Origin: Bacteroidales bacterium
Lineage (GTDB): Bacteria > Bacteroidota > Bacteroidia > Bacteroidales > UBA932
Direction of reading: 5' to 3'
NCBI GenBank assembly: GCA_015060445.1
Contig: SUYL01000002.1
Location: 1-64,000, forward strand
DNA length: 64,000 nt
Shown piece by piece: positions 9,283 through 18,154 of this stretch (positions within the stretch are counted from its first letter, which is position 1; the number at the start of each line of letters is the position of its first letter). A program made the translations under genes and the position numbers. The notes beneath the pieces were generated by a model. That model worked only from the letters and a program-made list of their open reading frames with translations, did no database searches and was not told the DNA's origin.

Positions 9283-9921
9283 CTACCTCCTTACCGGCCC
9301 AATGAAATTTACCGTATCTACATAAACTTTGGTGGAATCGCTCCTTATGATTCCGTAACTGTCAAAAGGATTGAGGATATTGGCATTGCGGGCCCTTTCA
9401 TCACTGTCAAGCCCGTATCCCTGCATAAAGCCCTGTGGAGTAAACATCTTTACAAAACAATGGGTAAAGATGCGCCCCTTCTCCCTGTCCCAATAAAGGG
9501 TGTCGGTCTCAAGCCTCTCCCCCTTTATGAAGTTAGTTATCACCACATTTCCAAATGCCTCCCATTTCTCCTTCTTCTCCTTGCCTTCCTTTGTAACTGT
9601 GTGTTTTGCAATCTCCGACTTTATCTGGGTCTCCAGCAGCCCCTCACTATTGTATGCATAAACATCAAAGCCACTGGGAAACAATTCGTATGAGACTGTA
9701 TCACTCTCAAACCTCTGCAGCAGTTGCGCCTCCATCCTCATCTGCAATACACCGTCCTTTGTCTGAACGGCATTCATCCCCTCTACAACCTGCACAGGAA
9801 CTTTGGAGATATCTACCGGCTCCACCTGCTTTTCCCCCTTACAGGAAATAACAAAGGTAGTAACCGCAAATGCGATTACTACCGTCTGTATTGGTTTTAT
9901 ATTGGGAAATCCCCTATACAT
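9283..9921 (-). CDS. lptC: LPS export ABC transporter periplasmic protein LptC
   Basis: 212 residues. An N-terminal hydrophobic stretch ending in FVISC looks like a lipobox or membrane anchor. The LptC-like beta-jellyroll follows: KDGVLQMRMEAQLLQRFESDTVSYELFPSGFDVYAYNSEGLLETQIKSEIAKH, WEAFGNVVITNFIKGERLETDTLYWDREKGRIFT and FTPQGFMQGYGLDSDERA (each segment read directly from the translation). LptC passes LPS from LptBFG to LptA in the periplasm. The gene is flanked within 4 and 12 bp by the CBS protein and the TPR protein genes. The surface-sugar cluster at 19-22 kb suggests that this organism makes a decorated LPS. Confidence 0.87.
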   Translation of the reverse strand: MYRGFPNIKPIQTVVIAFAVTTFVISCKGEKQVEPVDISKVPVQVVEGMNAVQTKDGVLQMRMEAQLLQRFESDTVSYELFPSGFDVYAYNSEGLLETQIKSEIAKHTVTKEGKEKKEKWEAFGNVVITNFIKGERLETDTLYWDREKGRIFTHCFVKMFTPQGFMQGYGLDSDERARNANILNPFDSYGIIRSDSTKVYVDTVNFIGPVRR

Positions 9922-9933
9922 TCTTGTGTATCA

Positions 9934-11265
9934 CTATTTTATAGTTCTTACAGTTGTGGTTGCATTCAAACCGCCGCAAGAAATTGAGTATGATTTGCCA
10001 TCTGTAAGGTCATACATGAAGGCATCCTCAGTTTTAGGGAAGTACTGGCGATAGGTTGAGATAAGTTTGTTTGCCTCCTCAGCCAAAGTCTCGTCAGCCG
10101 CTTTTGCCTTGTTAAGATAATCTACAGCAACCCAATATTTGGCTCTGTTGTCCATATCATTTGCAGTACATTTCTGGCCTGCCCAAACGTTAGCAACAAG
10201 AAGGTTAGCCTTACCTGCCAATGAAGGGTTCTTCTCTGCAGCTGTTCTTGCACATGCAACTGCTTTTGCTGTTGAACCGTTCTTGAAGTTGTATGCTGCA
10301 AGTTCAAACATAAGTTCACCGTCTCTCATCTCGTCTGACTCCTCACTTGCAATAGCCTCCTCCATGAATTTAACAGCCTCTTCTACATTGTCCTTGCTTG
10401 CATGCAATTTGTAAAGGAAGTAAGAAGAAGTGTGTGAAGGCTCAATCTGGTGCAATGCTGTAACAGCTTTAAGGAACAAGTCTGAATTAACACAAACTGA
10501 ATCTGCACCCAAAAGGCTTACGATAGGTCTTACAACATCTACATTTGTAGGCTCAGCCTCAAATCTTGGAGTGAATACTGCAATAAGATTGTCGCAAGTT
10601 GCAACACCGCTGGTGATGAATGCATTCTCAAATGCAGCCCTTGCCTCTTTAATCTTCTCGTCTGCAGGGTTTGCCTTCAACTGCTCGTCCAGGTATGCAG
10701 AATACAGGGTATAAGCCTGAAGAACCTTCTCACCATCCAAAGCCTGTTTCTTGAACATCTCGGTAGCGTTGTCCATATAAGAAACCAAAAGAGGAGCCTT
10801 GGTCTTTGAACCGGTAAGTGCAATTACATCCTCAATTGATTTAAGGACTTTCTCTGGAGCAGTAGCGCTGTAATATTGAATCATATCATATGCAATATTC
10901 TCAGTTGCAGCAACTTTACGTTTAGGGAAATTTGCAAGTCTTGTCTGGTTTACCATCATAAGGGTGTCAAGGTAACCCTGTCTCAACTCTGCATTGCTGC
11001 CAGCTTTTGCTATCAACTGTCTGTAGATTCTTCTTCCGTCGATGTAGAAATTCTGGTTTGCAGTAGGAGGACAATACTTCAATGCTCCCCTCCACTGGAT
11101 GGTAGCCTCCTTCAAGTTGCCCTGTTTCAGATAATCCTTGTAAAAATTAAGGAAACTTACGCACTCTGCGCTGTCTTTACCGTATTTTCCCTGCGCATTC
11201 GCAGATACCGACACTCCAAGGAACAATACAACGGCCAAAGTAAAGTAAACGTGCAATTTTTTCAT
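9934..11265 (-). CDS. Secreted tetratricopeptide-repeat protein
   Basis: 443 residues with a signal peptide (MKKLHVYFTLAVVLFLGVSVSANAQ, cleavage after ANA). Helical repeat pairs of TPR type run through the protein, e.g. CVSFLNFYKDYLKQGNLKEATIQWRGALKYCP near the N-terminus, HTSSYFLYKLHASKDNVEEAVKFMEEAIAS in the middle, and MFELAAYNFKNGSTAKAVACARTAAEKNPSLA later. TPR proteins in this operon position are probably periplasmic scaffolds. It lies between lptC and a beta-barrel protein. I do not recognise a specific named family. Confidence 0.75.
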   Translation of the reverse strand: MKKLHVYFTLAVVLFLGVSVSANAQGKYGKDSAECVSFLNFYKDYLKQGNLKEATIQWRGALKYCPPTANQNFYIDGRRIYRQLIAKAGSNAELRQGYLDTLMMVNQTRLANFPKRKVAATENIAYDMIQYYSATAPEKVLKSIEDVIALTGSKTKAPLLVSYMDNATEMFKKQALDGEKVLQAYTLYSAYLDEQLKANPADEKIKEARAAFENAFITSGVATCDNLIAVFTPRFEAEPTNVDVVRPIVSLLGADSVCVNSDLFLKAVTALHQIEPSHTSSYFLYKLHASKDNVEEAVKFMEEAIASEESDEMRDGELMFELAAYNFKNGSTAKAVACARTAAEKNPSLAGKANLLVANVWAGQKCTANDMDNRAKYWVAVDYLNKAKAADETLAEEANKLISTYRQYFPKTEDAFMYDLTDGKSYSISCGGLNATTTVRTIK

Positions 11266-11297
11266 GATTTTGTGTTTATGTTATTATATGATTACTA

Positions 11298-12605
11298 TTA
11301 ATTATATTTCCTCTTTATGAACCACATGTCGTGCAGATTGAGGTTTATGTTGAACTGGATGTATCTCTCCCTTACAAGATTGTTATCAAGGGAACCTCTC
11401 TGTCCCAAATCTACGGACCATGTGAGTGAATTGTACCATCTGAAAACCGGCAGCGACATTCCGAATGTAATACCTGCCGCATTAATCTGGTTGCCGCCTA
11501 TATTGATGTATGTCTTGTCATAGTAGGCCCCAAACCTGTATGTTGCCCTCTTCAGATAATACCTTATATCATATCTGTTTGGTATGAACTCAAAACCTGC
11601 CCTTATTGAAGATGAGGTCTCAGGCTTGAAATCAACACCCGGTGTCTCACCAAAGAACGAATCACTCCAGTTTTGCCTTACATAGTCTATTCCAAACATC
11701 CATTTGTCCTTTTTTCTTACAGAAACACCAAATGCCAGTTCAGAAGGGATCTCAACCTTGTAGTTCTCCACTGCATCCATTGATATGGTATCTATAGGGG
11801 TACCGTTCATCTCCACAGTTGCAAATCTGGTATAGTTACCGTCGAGATTTGTTGCAAACCTGTATGTTGCACCTACTGTAAGTCTTGTATTGGCAGCAAT
11901 GTCATTGAAATACTGCACCCCAACCTTTGCACCCATTGAGTTCATGTCGTAATCCCATCCGGTGTTAATGTCCCTCATGGAGAAATCTGTGTCAAACAGT
12001 ACATTGCTGTTTCTTGAAAGGGCTCCAAAATAATAGATCATCTGGGCTCCAACCGCAAGATTTGGAGTCACATTCATTGCCGCTCCTAAAAACAGTTGGC
12101 TTATGCTTCCTGTACCGTACTTTTCATAGGAGATGTTTCCGTATTTGGAAATGATATCTGTCCTTGTTTCACTCTCCCTGAACTTGTAGCCAATGTTGCT
12201 GAACGGTGTAACACCCACAATAAATGCGGATTTCCTGTAAATTGGAACCGTAAAGATGAGGTCCTGCATGTTTGCAGTGTTGTACCCCGACTCCACGTTG
12301 CCGTCTGTATTGTAGAAGTTTTTCTGGTTGATTCCAAAATCAAGCATGAACGAGAGCGTGTCCCTCTCTGTTATTGATGCGGGGTTGAGATAGTTTATGT
12401 GCCTGTTGTCCCTTACACCTATTCCTATTCCACCCATTCCACGGTTGAAAGATGTACCCTGTTTGTCTATATCTCCCAAACCGAATAGGGAATACGGAGT
12501 ATAAGTACCCAACGCATCTGTAGTCTGGGCGTTTGCCTGCACCCCAAGTATAACCAGGAACAGGGCTATCAGCGAACTTTTAAATATATTGTCAATTCTG
12601 TTCAT
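11298..12605 (-). CDS. Outer-membrane beta-barrel protein (FadL/OmpP1-like)
   Basis: 435 residues with a signal peptide ending QANAQ (residues 23-27) and a long run of amphipathic beta strands with aromatic girdles. NRGMGGIGIGVRDNRHINYLNPASIT resembles the N-terminal GxAGA..NPAgla region of FadL-type channels, and barrel strands continue to NINLNLHDMWFIKRKYN at the C-terminus. FadL-type proteins let hydrophobic compounds cross the outer membrane, but no substrate can be assigned. Its start codon lies inside the end of coaX (14-bp overlap), implying translational coupling. Confidence 0.75.
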   Translation of the reverse strand: MNRIDNIFKSSLIALFLVILGVQANAQTTDALGTYTPYSLFGLGDIDKQGTSFNRGMGGIGIGVRDNRHINYLNPASITERDTLSFMLDFGINQKNFYNTDGNVESGYNTANMQDLIFTVPIYRKSAFIVGVTPFSNIGYKFRESETRTDIISKYGNISYEKYGTGSISQLFLGAAMNVTPNLAVGAQMIYYFGALSRNSNVLFDTDFSMRDINTGWDYDMNSMGAKVGVQYFNDIAANTRLTVGATYRFATNLDGNYTRFATVEMNGTPIDTISMDAVENYKVEIPSELAFGVSVRKKDKWMFGIDYVRQNWSDSFFGETPGVDFKPETSSSIRAGFEFIPNRYDIRYYLKRATYRFGAYYDKTYINIGGNQINAAGITFGMSLPVFRWYNSLTWSVDLGQRGSLDNNLVRERYIQFNINLNLHDMWFIKRKYN

Positions 12606-13323
12606 AATATTCTGCTATTAAGGCCAGGCCAACCAGTACCAGATTTGGAATTACAAAGATGGAACTTTTGAGTTTTTCTGCAAAATAAAAAGAATCCCCC
12701 CCTGTAAAAACCACTGTGTGGTGCGGGTATTTGTTCATATAGCCTTCTACTTCAAATTTCATTCCTAAAACTACTCCAGCCTCTAGAGCCTGGGCAGTAT
12801 TTTTCCCGAAATCGCAAATTTCTTCTCCTGGAGTTATCATTGGCAAACGCTTTGTAAAGGTATTGAGCGCCCTGAACCGGCTTCTCATACCCAATGATAT
12901 GTTACCCCCCGAAAAAATTCCGTCTCCACTTATAAAATCTACTGTAAGTGCCGTACCAAAATCAAATTTTATGCAATCCTTCCCCGGAAAGAGCATTGCA
13001 ACTGCAAGCGCTCCCGCAAGCCTGTCGGAACCGAGCCTCTCTGCAGGAAATCCGAACTTGAGTTCTACCGGCAGTTTTATTGAGGAATCAACCACAACCA
13101 GTCTCCTGCATCTGGAAGCCAACTCTCTCTGCATCTGCGGATCATCTTCCCTTACGGTTGAAAGGACAATCACATTAATGCCCCTCTCCCCTATTGTCTG
13201 AAGGATAAAATCCAGAAGATTTTCATTGGAACTTCTGTATATTTCCCCAATCTCCCCTTTACATCCAAATGCCGCCTTGCAGTTTGAATTGCCTATATCA
13301 ATTAGTAAATTTGTCACTGGCAT
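12592..13323 (-). CDS. coaX: Type III pantothenate kinase
   Basis: 243 residues, usual for CoaX. The N-terminal phosphate-binding motif LLIDIGNSNCKAAF (residues 6-19) and the central GSDRLAGALAVAMLFP and DCIKFDFGTALTVDFIS motifs define the family. Type III kinases phosphorylate pantothenate in the first step of coenzyme A synthesis and are actin-like folds unrelated to CoaA. The gene overlaps the following barrel gene by 14 bp and lies 6 bp after mfd, so it is co-transcribed with envelope genes. Confidence 0.93.
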   Translation of the reverse strand: MPVTNLLIDIGNSNCKAAFGCKGEIGEIYRSSNENLLDFILQTIGERGINVIVLSTVREDDPQMQRELASRCRRLVVVDSSIKLPVELKFGFPAERLGSDRLAGALAVAMLFPGKDCIKFDFGTALTVDFISGDGIFSGGNISLGMRSRFRALNTFTKRLPMITPGEEICDFGKNTAQALEAGVVLGMKFEVEGYMNKYPHHTVVFTGGDSFYFAEKLKSSIFVIPNLVLVGLALIAEYYEQN

Positions 13324-13329
13324 AACACT

Positions 13330-16300
13330 TTACAAGGGAGCAAAGATAGACATTTTCATTTTAAACACAATATTATATCCTTTTTCTATTGTATTTACCC
13401 CCCTGATTTTGAGCAATAATTTTTTGTTCTGCTCACTTACCTGCATATTGCCGTGCGCCGCATTTATATAATTGAGTATTGAGGCAAAAAGAGGTGAACT
13501 GTAGTATGGAGATTGCTGGTTGGCTACAAAATATGCCAGCATCACATTGTTTTTAAGCACAATCCTCTCAAAACCAAGACTTATGGCCTCTCTCCTCAAT
13601 CTCACTACATAAGTCAACTGAACAAGTTGTTCTGGGAGTTCCCCAAACCTGTCCCTCAGGTCCTCAACAAATTTGTCAAGTGCCTCCTGGGTTGAAATTG
13701 CATCCAGTTCCTTGTACAGCCTTATTTTTTCAGATGTTATGGAGATGTAACTGTCGGGAATAAGGAGTTCCATATCTGTATCTATGGTGCAGTCAGTTAC
13801 ATAATCCTGCACTGTACTCTGCTGGAGTGCATCCCTGTACATCTGCTCATTCTTTATCCCCTTCTTTGCCTCCTTAAGGTCTTTCCCTGCCGCACCCTCT
13901 TCCTGTTTTATCTCCATAAAGGCCTCTGCCAGAATCCTCTGGTAAGTTTCAAATCCCATATCTGCTATAAAGCCGCTCTGCTCCCCTCCAAGAAGATTTC
14001 CGGCACCCCTTATGTCCAAATCCTGCATTGCAATATTGAAACCGCTTCCCAAATCTGAGAACGCCTCTATTGCCCTGAGCCTGCGGCGGGCATCATCCGT
14101 TATGGAGGCCATTGATGGGACTATGAGATAACAGAAGGCCTTCTGGTTGGAACGACCCACCCTACCCCTCAACTGATGCAGGTCGCTGAGTCCGAAATTC
14201 TGGGCCTGGTTAATTATTATTGTGTTGGCATTAGGTATATCTATGCCGTTTTCTACAATTGTGGTTGCTATGAGTATATCATAGTCACCGGCCATGAAAT
14301 CCAGAATTTTTCCTTCAAGTTCTTTAGGATCCATCTGACCATGACCTACACAGGTCTTTATCCCCGGACATATCCTCTTAATTATATCCTCTACAGCAAG
14401 TATATCCTCCACCCTGTTGTGTACAAAATATACCTGTCCTCCCCTCTCAAGTTCATAGTTTATGGTATCCCTTATTATATCTTCATTGAAATCTATAATT
14501 TCTGTCTGCACAGGAAGCCTGTTTGGAGGAGGAGTGTTTATGATTGAAAGATCCCTTGCCCCAAGGAGGGAGAACTGCAGTGTACGCGGAATAGGTGTTG
14601 CTGTAAGGGTAAGGGTATCAACAGAGAGTTTGAGTTGTCTCAGACGCTCCTTTGCCGCCACACCAAATTTCTGCTCCTCATCTATAATGAGCAGTCCAAG
14701 ATCCTTGAACTGTATCTCCTTGTTGAGAAGCCTGTGGGTACCAATTACAATATCTGTCTTTCCACTCTTGAGATTTTCAGAAATCTGCCTTATCTCCTTT
14801 GCTGTCTTAAGACGGCTTATATACTCTATATTGCATGGAAAATCCTTGAGCCTTTTGCTGAAAGTCTTGTAATGTTGCAGTGCAAGGATAGTTGTAGGGA
14901 CCAGCAGTGCAACCTGCTTGCCGTCAACAGCCGCCTTAAAGGCAGCCCTTACTGCAATCTCAGTTTTTCCAAATCCAACATCTCCGCATACAAGACGGTC
15001 CATAGGGTAATCCCTCTCCATATCCTCCTTCACAGCATGGGTTGTCTTTAACTGGTCGGGAGTATCCTCATACATGAAGGATGCCTCAAGTTCATGTTGG
15101 AGATAACTGTCGGGAGAAAATGCAAAACCCTTTGCCTGCCTCCTCTCTGCGTAGAGTTTTATGAGGTCTTTTGCAATATCCTTTACCTTGTTCTTTGTCT
15201 GTGTCTTGAGTTTATCCCATGCTCCGGTACCCAGTTTGTATATTTTTGGAGGGGCACTCTCCTTGCTTTTGTATCTGGAAATCCTGTGTATTCCATGAAT
15301 TGATACAAAAATTACATCATTATCCTTGTATATGAGTTTTATGGCCTCCTGTACCTTTCCGTTTAGATTGGTTTTTACCAAACCTCCAAATATTCCAACA
15401 CCGTGGTCTATATGCACTATATAGTCACCTATCTGGAAAGCGCTCAGTTCATTTAATGTAAGCCTCTCGCTCCTTGGTACCTCCCTTTTTATCTTTACCC
15501 TGTGGTAGCGGTCAAATATCTGATGGTCTGTATAAAGGCAAGTTTTTGTAATGGTATCTACAAAACCTGTATGTATGGAACAGAGCAGTTCTGTGAATTT
15601 TGGAACATTGTATCCCCTCTCCTCCCCGTTATGGGAAAAGATATTCCTCAACCTTTCAAACTGCCTTTCATTTTCACTGCTTATATATATGGTATATCCC
15701 TCCTTTATCTTATTGTCTATATCTGAAAGGAGCAGACCGAAATTCTTGTTGAAAGATGGCTGCGGAGATATCCTGAACTCCACACTCTCTACATTTGTTC
15801 CTGGAATATTATTGAAAGAGACCACTTTGTTGGCAAAGATGCTCTCCCTTATGGAATCATACTGCTCCCCCTGCAATACAGTAATGTCATTTATCCATAC
15901 CCTGCATTTCCCCTTCCCGACAAATTCAAATACATCTACAAGTTCACCGCTTTCCAGTTCCTCCTCATAAATATTAGGGAATATCTCCACCTGCTCCTTC
16001 TCCTGGAGAGACCTCTGTGTATTTGTATCAAACTCCCTTATACTTTCCACTTCATTGCCGAAAAAATCTATCCTGTAAGGTTTGTCTGAAGAAAAAGAGA
16101 ATACATCTATAATGCTGCCTCTCAATGCAAATTGCCCCGGTTCCCCCACAAAATCCACTTTTTCAAACTTATATTCCTGAAGTGTCTCCTTTATGAACTC
16201 ATGTGTCACCATCTCACCTTTCTTTATGGTGAGCATGTTTTTTTTCAACACCCTGTTGTTGGGAATTTTCTCAAAAACAGATGCCGGATAAGCAACCAGT

Positions 16301-16680
16301 ATTATCTGCTTTTCTTTATTTTTGCCTGTAATGAAACCATTTAGGGCACTTATTGCTGCACTTCTCTGAACTTTTTGGGAAGAATCCTTAATGGTATTTA
16401 TCTTGTTTGATACAAGATTTGAAGAAGTGGGAAAAAAGAAGACATTCTCCTCCTGCAGAAGATTGTAAAGGTCATTGGTAAAGAATTGGGCCTCCTCCTT
16501 GTTATCCATTATAACTACAGTAACCCCTTTTTCTGCCACACCTGCCAAAGCAAAAGATTTTGAAGATCCGTAAAGACCCTTAACCTGTACAATGTCAGCA
16601 TCAGGTTTTTCCATAAGTACTTCAAGTTCCTTCTGGGCACTTTGGGAAGTAAATTCTGATAAGAGGAGATTATTTTCCAT
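13330..16680 (-). CDS. mfd: Transcription-repair coupling factor Mfd
   Basis: 1116 residues. The UvrB-homology N-terminus includes FALRGSIIDVFSFSSDKPYRIDFFGNEVESIREFD (around residue 190). The RNA-polymerase-interaction domain follows with GDYIVHIDHGVGIFGGL. The SF2 translocase has Walker A GDVGFGKTE near residue 565, the DEEQ box in LLIIDEEQKFGV, LTATPIPRTL, and the helicase C motif HQLRGRVGRSNQKAFCYL. A C-terminal TRCF domain ends the protein. Mfd removes stalled RNA polymerase from lesions and recruits UvrA. It is the first gene of the leftward block and faces ruvB across a 416-bp AT-rich gap. Confidence 0.97.
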   Translation of the reverse strand: MENNLLLSEFTSQSAQKELEVLMEKPDADIVQVKGLYGSSKSFALAGVAEKGVTVVIMDNKEEAQFFTNDLYNLLQEENVFFFPTSSNLVSNKINTIKDSSQKVQRSAAISALNGFITGKNKEKQIILVAYPASVFEKIPNNRVLKKNMLTIKKGEMVTHEFIKETLQEYKFEKVDFVGEPGQFALRGSIIDVFSFSSDKPYRIDFFGNEVESIREFDTNTQRSLQEKEQVEIFPNIYEEELESGELVDVFEFVGKGKCRVWINDITVLQGEQYDSIRESIFANKVVSFNNIPGTNVESVEFRISPQPSFNKNFGLLLSDIDNKIKEGYTIYISSENERQFERLRNIFSHNGEERGYNVPKFTELLCSIHTGFVDTITKTCLYTDHQIFDRYHRVKIKREVPRSERLTLNELSAFQIGDYIVHIDHGVGIFGGLVKTNLNGKVQEAIKLIYKDNDVIFVSIHGIHRISRYKSKESAPPKIYKLGTGAWDKLKTQTKNKVKDIAKDLIKLYAERRQAKGFAFSPDSYLQHELEASFMYEDTPDQLKTTHAVKEDMERDYPMDRLVCGDVGFGKTEIAVRAAFKAAVDGKQVALLVPTTILALQHYKTFSKRLKDFPCNIEYISRLKTAKEIRQISENLKSGKTDIVIGTHRLLNKEIQFKDLGLLIIDEEQKFGVAAKERLRQLKLSVDTLTLTATPIPRTLQFSLLGARDLSIINTPPPNRLPVQTEIIDFNEDIIRDTINYELERGGQVYFVHNRVEDILAVEDIIKRICPGIKTCVGHGQMDPKELEGKILDFMAGDYDILIATTIVENGIDIPNANTIIINQAQNFGLSDLHQLRGRVGRSNQKAFCYLIVPSMASITDDARRRLRAIEAFSDLGSGFNIAMQDLDIRGAGNLLGGEQSGFIADMGFETYQRILAEAFMEIKQEEGAAGKDLKEAKKGIKNEQMYRDALQQSTVQDYVTDCTIDTDMELLIPDSYISITSEKIRLYKELDAISTQEALDKFVEDLRDRFGELPEQLVQLTYVVRLRREAISLGFERIVLKNNVMLAYFVANQQSPYYSSPLFASILNYINAAHGNMQVSEQNKKLLLKIRGVNTIEKGYNIVFKMKMSIFAPL

Positions 16681-17096
16681 AACACTGCAAAATTAAGGCA
16701 ACTTTTTAACAATACATATAAAAAGGTGTTGAAAACCCCTTTTTAATTATTGATAACCCTGTTGATAAGTGTTAAAAAGTATATTGTTGGTGTTTGTGGA
16801 ATTTGTATAGATATAATTATTTCCATTATAACAATGAACATTGCAGAAAAAAATACCATTTGTTTTACAAGTTCTTTTCAACACTTCACAGTTGTTGATT
16901 TCTTTATACAAAGTTTTCAACAATTGTTGATAAGATAAAATAAAATACTATAATTCAATAAGTTCTGCTTTAATGTGAATATTGATAACTCTTCATGTTA
17001 TAAACATGCATGTTTAAAAGTATTTTTATCAACATATCCACACAATATATATAAACAACATATTAAATAAATTTATAAAAAGATTATATTTGTGTT
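16681..17096. other. AT-rich mfd-ruvB intergenic region with DnaA-box-like repeats; candidate oriC
   Basis: 416 bp without a gene. It holds three exact TTATCAACA/TGTTGATAA nonamers (16760-16768, 16925-16933, 17026-17034), two TATTGATAA variants (16748-16756, 16980-16988) and ATATCCACA (17034-17042), all close to the DnaA consensus TTATCCACA. It also has a perfect 14-bp palindrome at 17002-17015 (centre CATGCATG) and very AT-rich runs suitable for unwinding. Plus-strand G/C bias inverts across this part of the window. It must also contain the divergent promoters of mfd and ruvB. The oriC role is inference, since the exact skew switch point was not computed. Confidence 0.45.
17085..17092 (+). 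promoter_or_regulatory. TATATTTG -7-like element before ruvB
   Basis: TATATTTG fits TAnnTTTG and ends only 4 bp before the ruvB ATG. If real, the transcript would be leaderless or nearly so. In such AT-rich DNA the match could be chance. Confidence 0.3.
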
Positions 17097-18125
17097 ATGA
17101 ATAGTTTTGAAAGTAATTTTGATCCCAGAAAAGCAGTTGTCCAATCAGAAGGGGATATAGAGGGAGTAATAAGGCCAAAGGAGTTTGAAGATTTTTCTGG
17201 TCAGGAGAAAATTCTCAAAAACCTTAAAGTATTTGTAAAGGCGGCAAAGCAGAGGGGAGAATCTTTGGACCATGTTCTATTCCACGGCCCTCCTGGATTG
17301 GGTAAGACAACTCTTGCAAATATTATTGCAAATGAGTTGGGGGTTTCCATGAAGATAACCTCAGGTCCCATATTGGACAAACCTGGAGACCTTGCAGGAT
17401 TGCTTACTTCTCTGGATGAGGGGGATGTACTCTTTATAGATGAAATACACAGGCTTTCTCCGGTTGTGGAGGAGTACCTTTATTTTGCAATGGAAGATTA
17501 CAGGATAGATATAATGCTGGATAAAGGTCCTGGAGCAAGATCCGTCCAGATATCCCTTAATCCTTTTACATTGGTGGGAGCAACAACCAGAAGCGGTCTG
17601 CTCACCTCCCCTTTGAGGGCCAGGTTCGGTATCCAGTGCCATCTGGAGTATTATGATTCCAATGTATTGCAGAAGATAGTTGAAAGGAGTGCAAGGATAC
17701 TCAATATAGGTATAGACAGCCAGGCAGCACTTGAAATAGCATGCAGGAGCCGTGGTACACCACGTATAGCCAATTCTCTGCTGAGGAGGGTAAGGGATTT
17801 TGCCCAGGTAGAGGGAACAGGAAGGATAGACATAGCAATTACCAGATATGCCCTTGATGCCCTTAATATAGACAAGAGAGGACTTGACCTTATGGACAAT
17901 AAGATTCTCACTACAATAATAAGCAAATTCAAGGGAGGCCCTGTAGGGGTAAATACAATTGCAACTGCAGTAGGAGAAGATCCCGGAACATTGGAGGAGG
18001 TATATGAGCCTTTCCTCATAAAGGAGGGGTTCATACACAGGACACCAAGGGGAAGGGAAGTTACGGAACTCGCATACAAACACCTTGGAATAGACAAATA
18101 TATTCCCGACGGTACACTATTTTAG
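17097..18125 (+). CDS. ruvB: Holliday junction branch-migration ATPase RuvB
   Basis: 342 residues. AAA+ motifs: Walker A GPPGLGKT at residues 64-71, Walker B FIDEIHRL near 113-120, sensor 1 [10 protein letters not shown], and the arginine-finger region SPLRARFG. The RuvB C-terminal winged helix ends with [21 protein letters not shown]. RuvB drives branch migration of Holliday junctions with RuvA, which is encoded separately at 40469-41059. Plus-strand composition in this gene is G-rich (75 G to 53 C in 17161-17460 by hand count), opposite to the plus-strand EEP gene at 4.8 kb. Confidence 0.97.
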   Translation: MNSFESNFDPRKAVVQSEGDIEGVIRPKEFEDFSGQEKILKNLKVFVKAAKQRGESLDHVLFHGPPGLGKTTLANIIANELGVSMKITSGPILDKPGDLAGLLTSLDEGDVLFIDEIHRLSPVVEEYLYFAMEDYRIDIMLDKGPGARSVQISLNPFTLVGATTRSGLLTSPLRARFGIQCHLEYYDSNVLQKIVERSARILNIGIDSQAALEIACRSRGTPRIANSLLRRVRDFAQVEGTGRIDIAITRYALDALNIDKRGLDLMDNKILTTIISKFKGGPVGVNTIATAVGEDPGTLEEVYEPFLIKEGFIHRTPRGREVTELAYKHLGIDKYIPDGTLF

Positions 18126-18154
18126 AAAACTAATTAAAAACAATAATTACACTT

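Noticed and set aside
16681..17096. A terminus (dif) region instead of an origin
   Set aside because: The skew changes from C-rich to G-rich on the plus strand from left to right, which is the direction expected at an origin, and parS sites are near. No dif-like sequence was recognised.
17361..18083. Open frame of 240 codons on the minus strand
   Set aside because: It is antisense to ruvB and shows the composition of a shadow frame.
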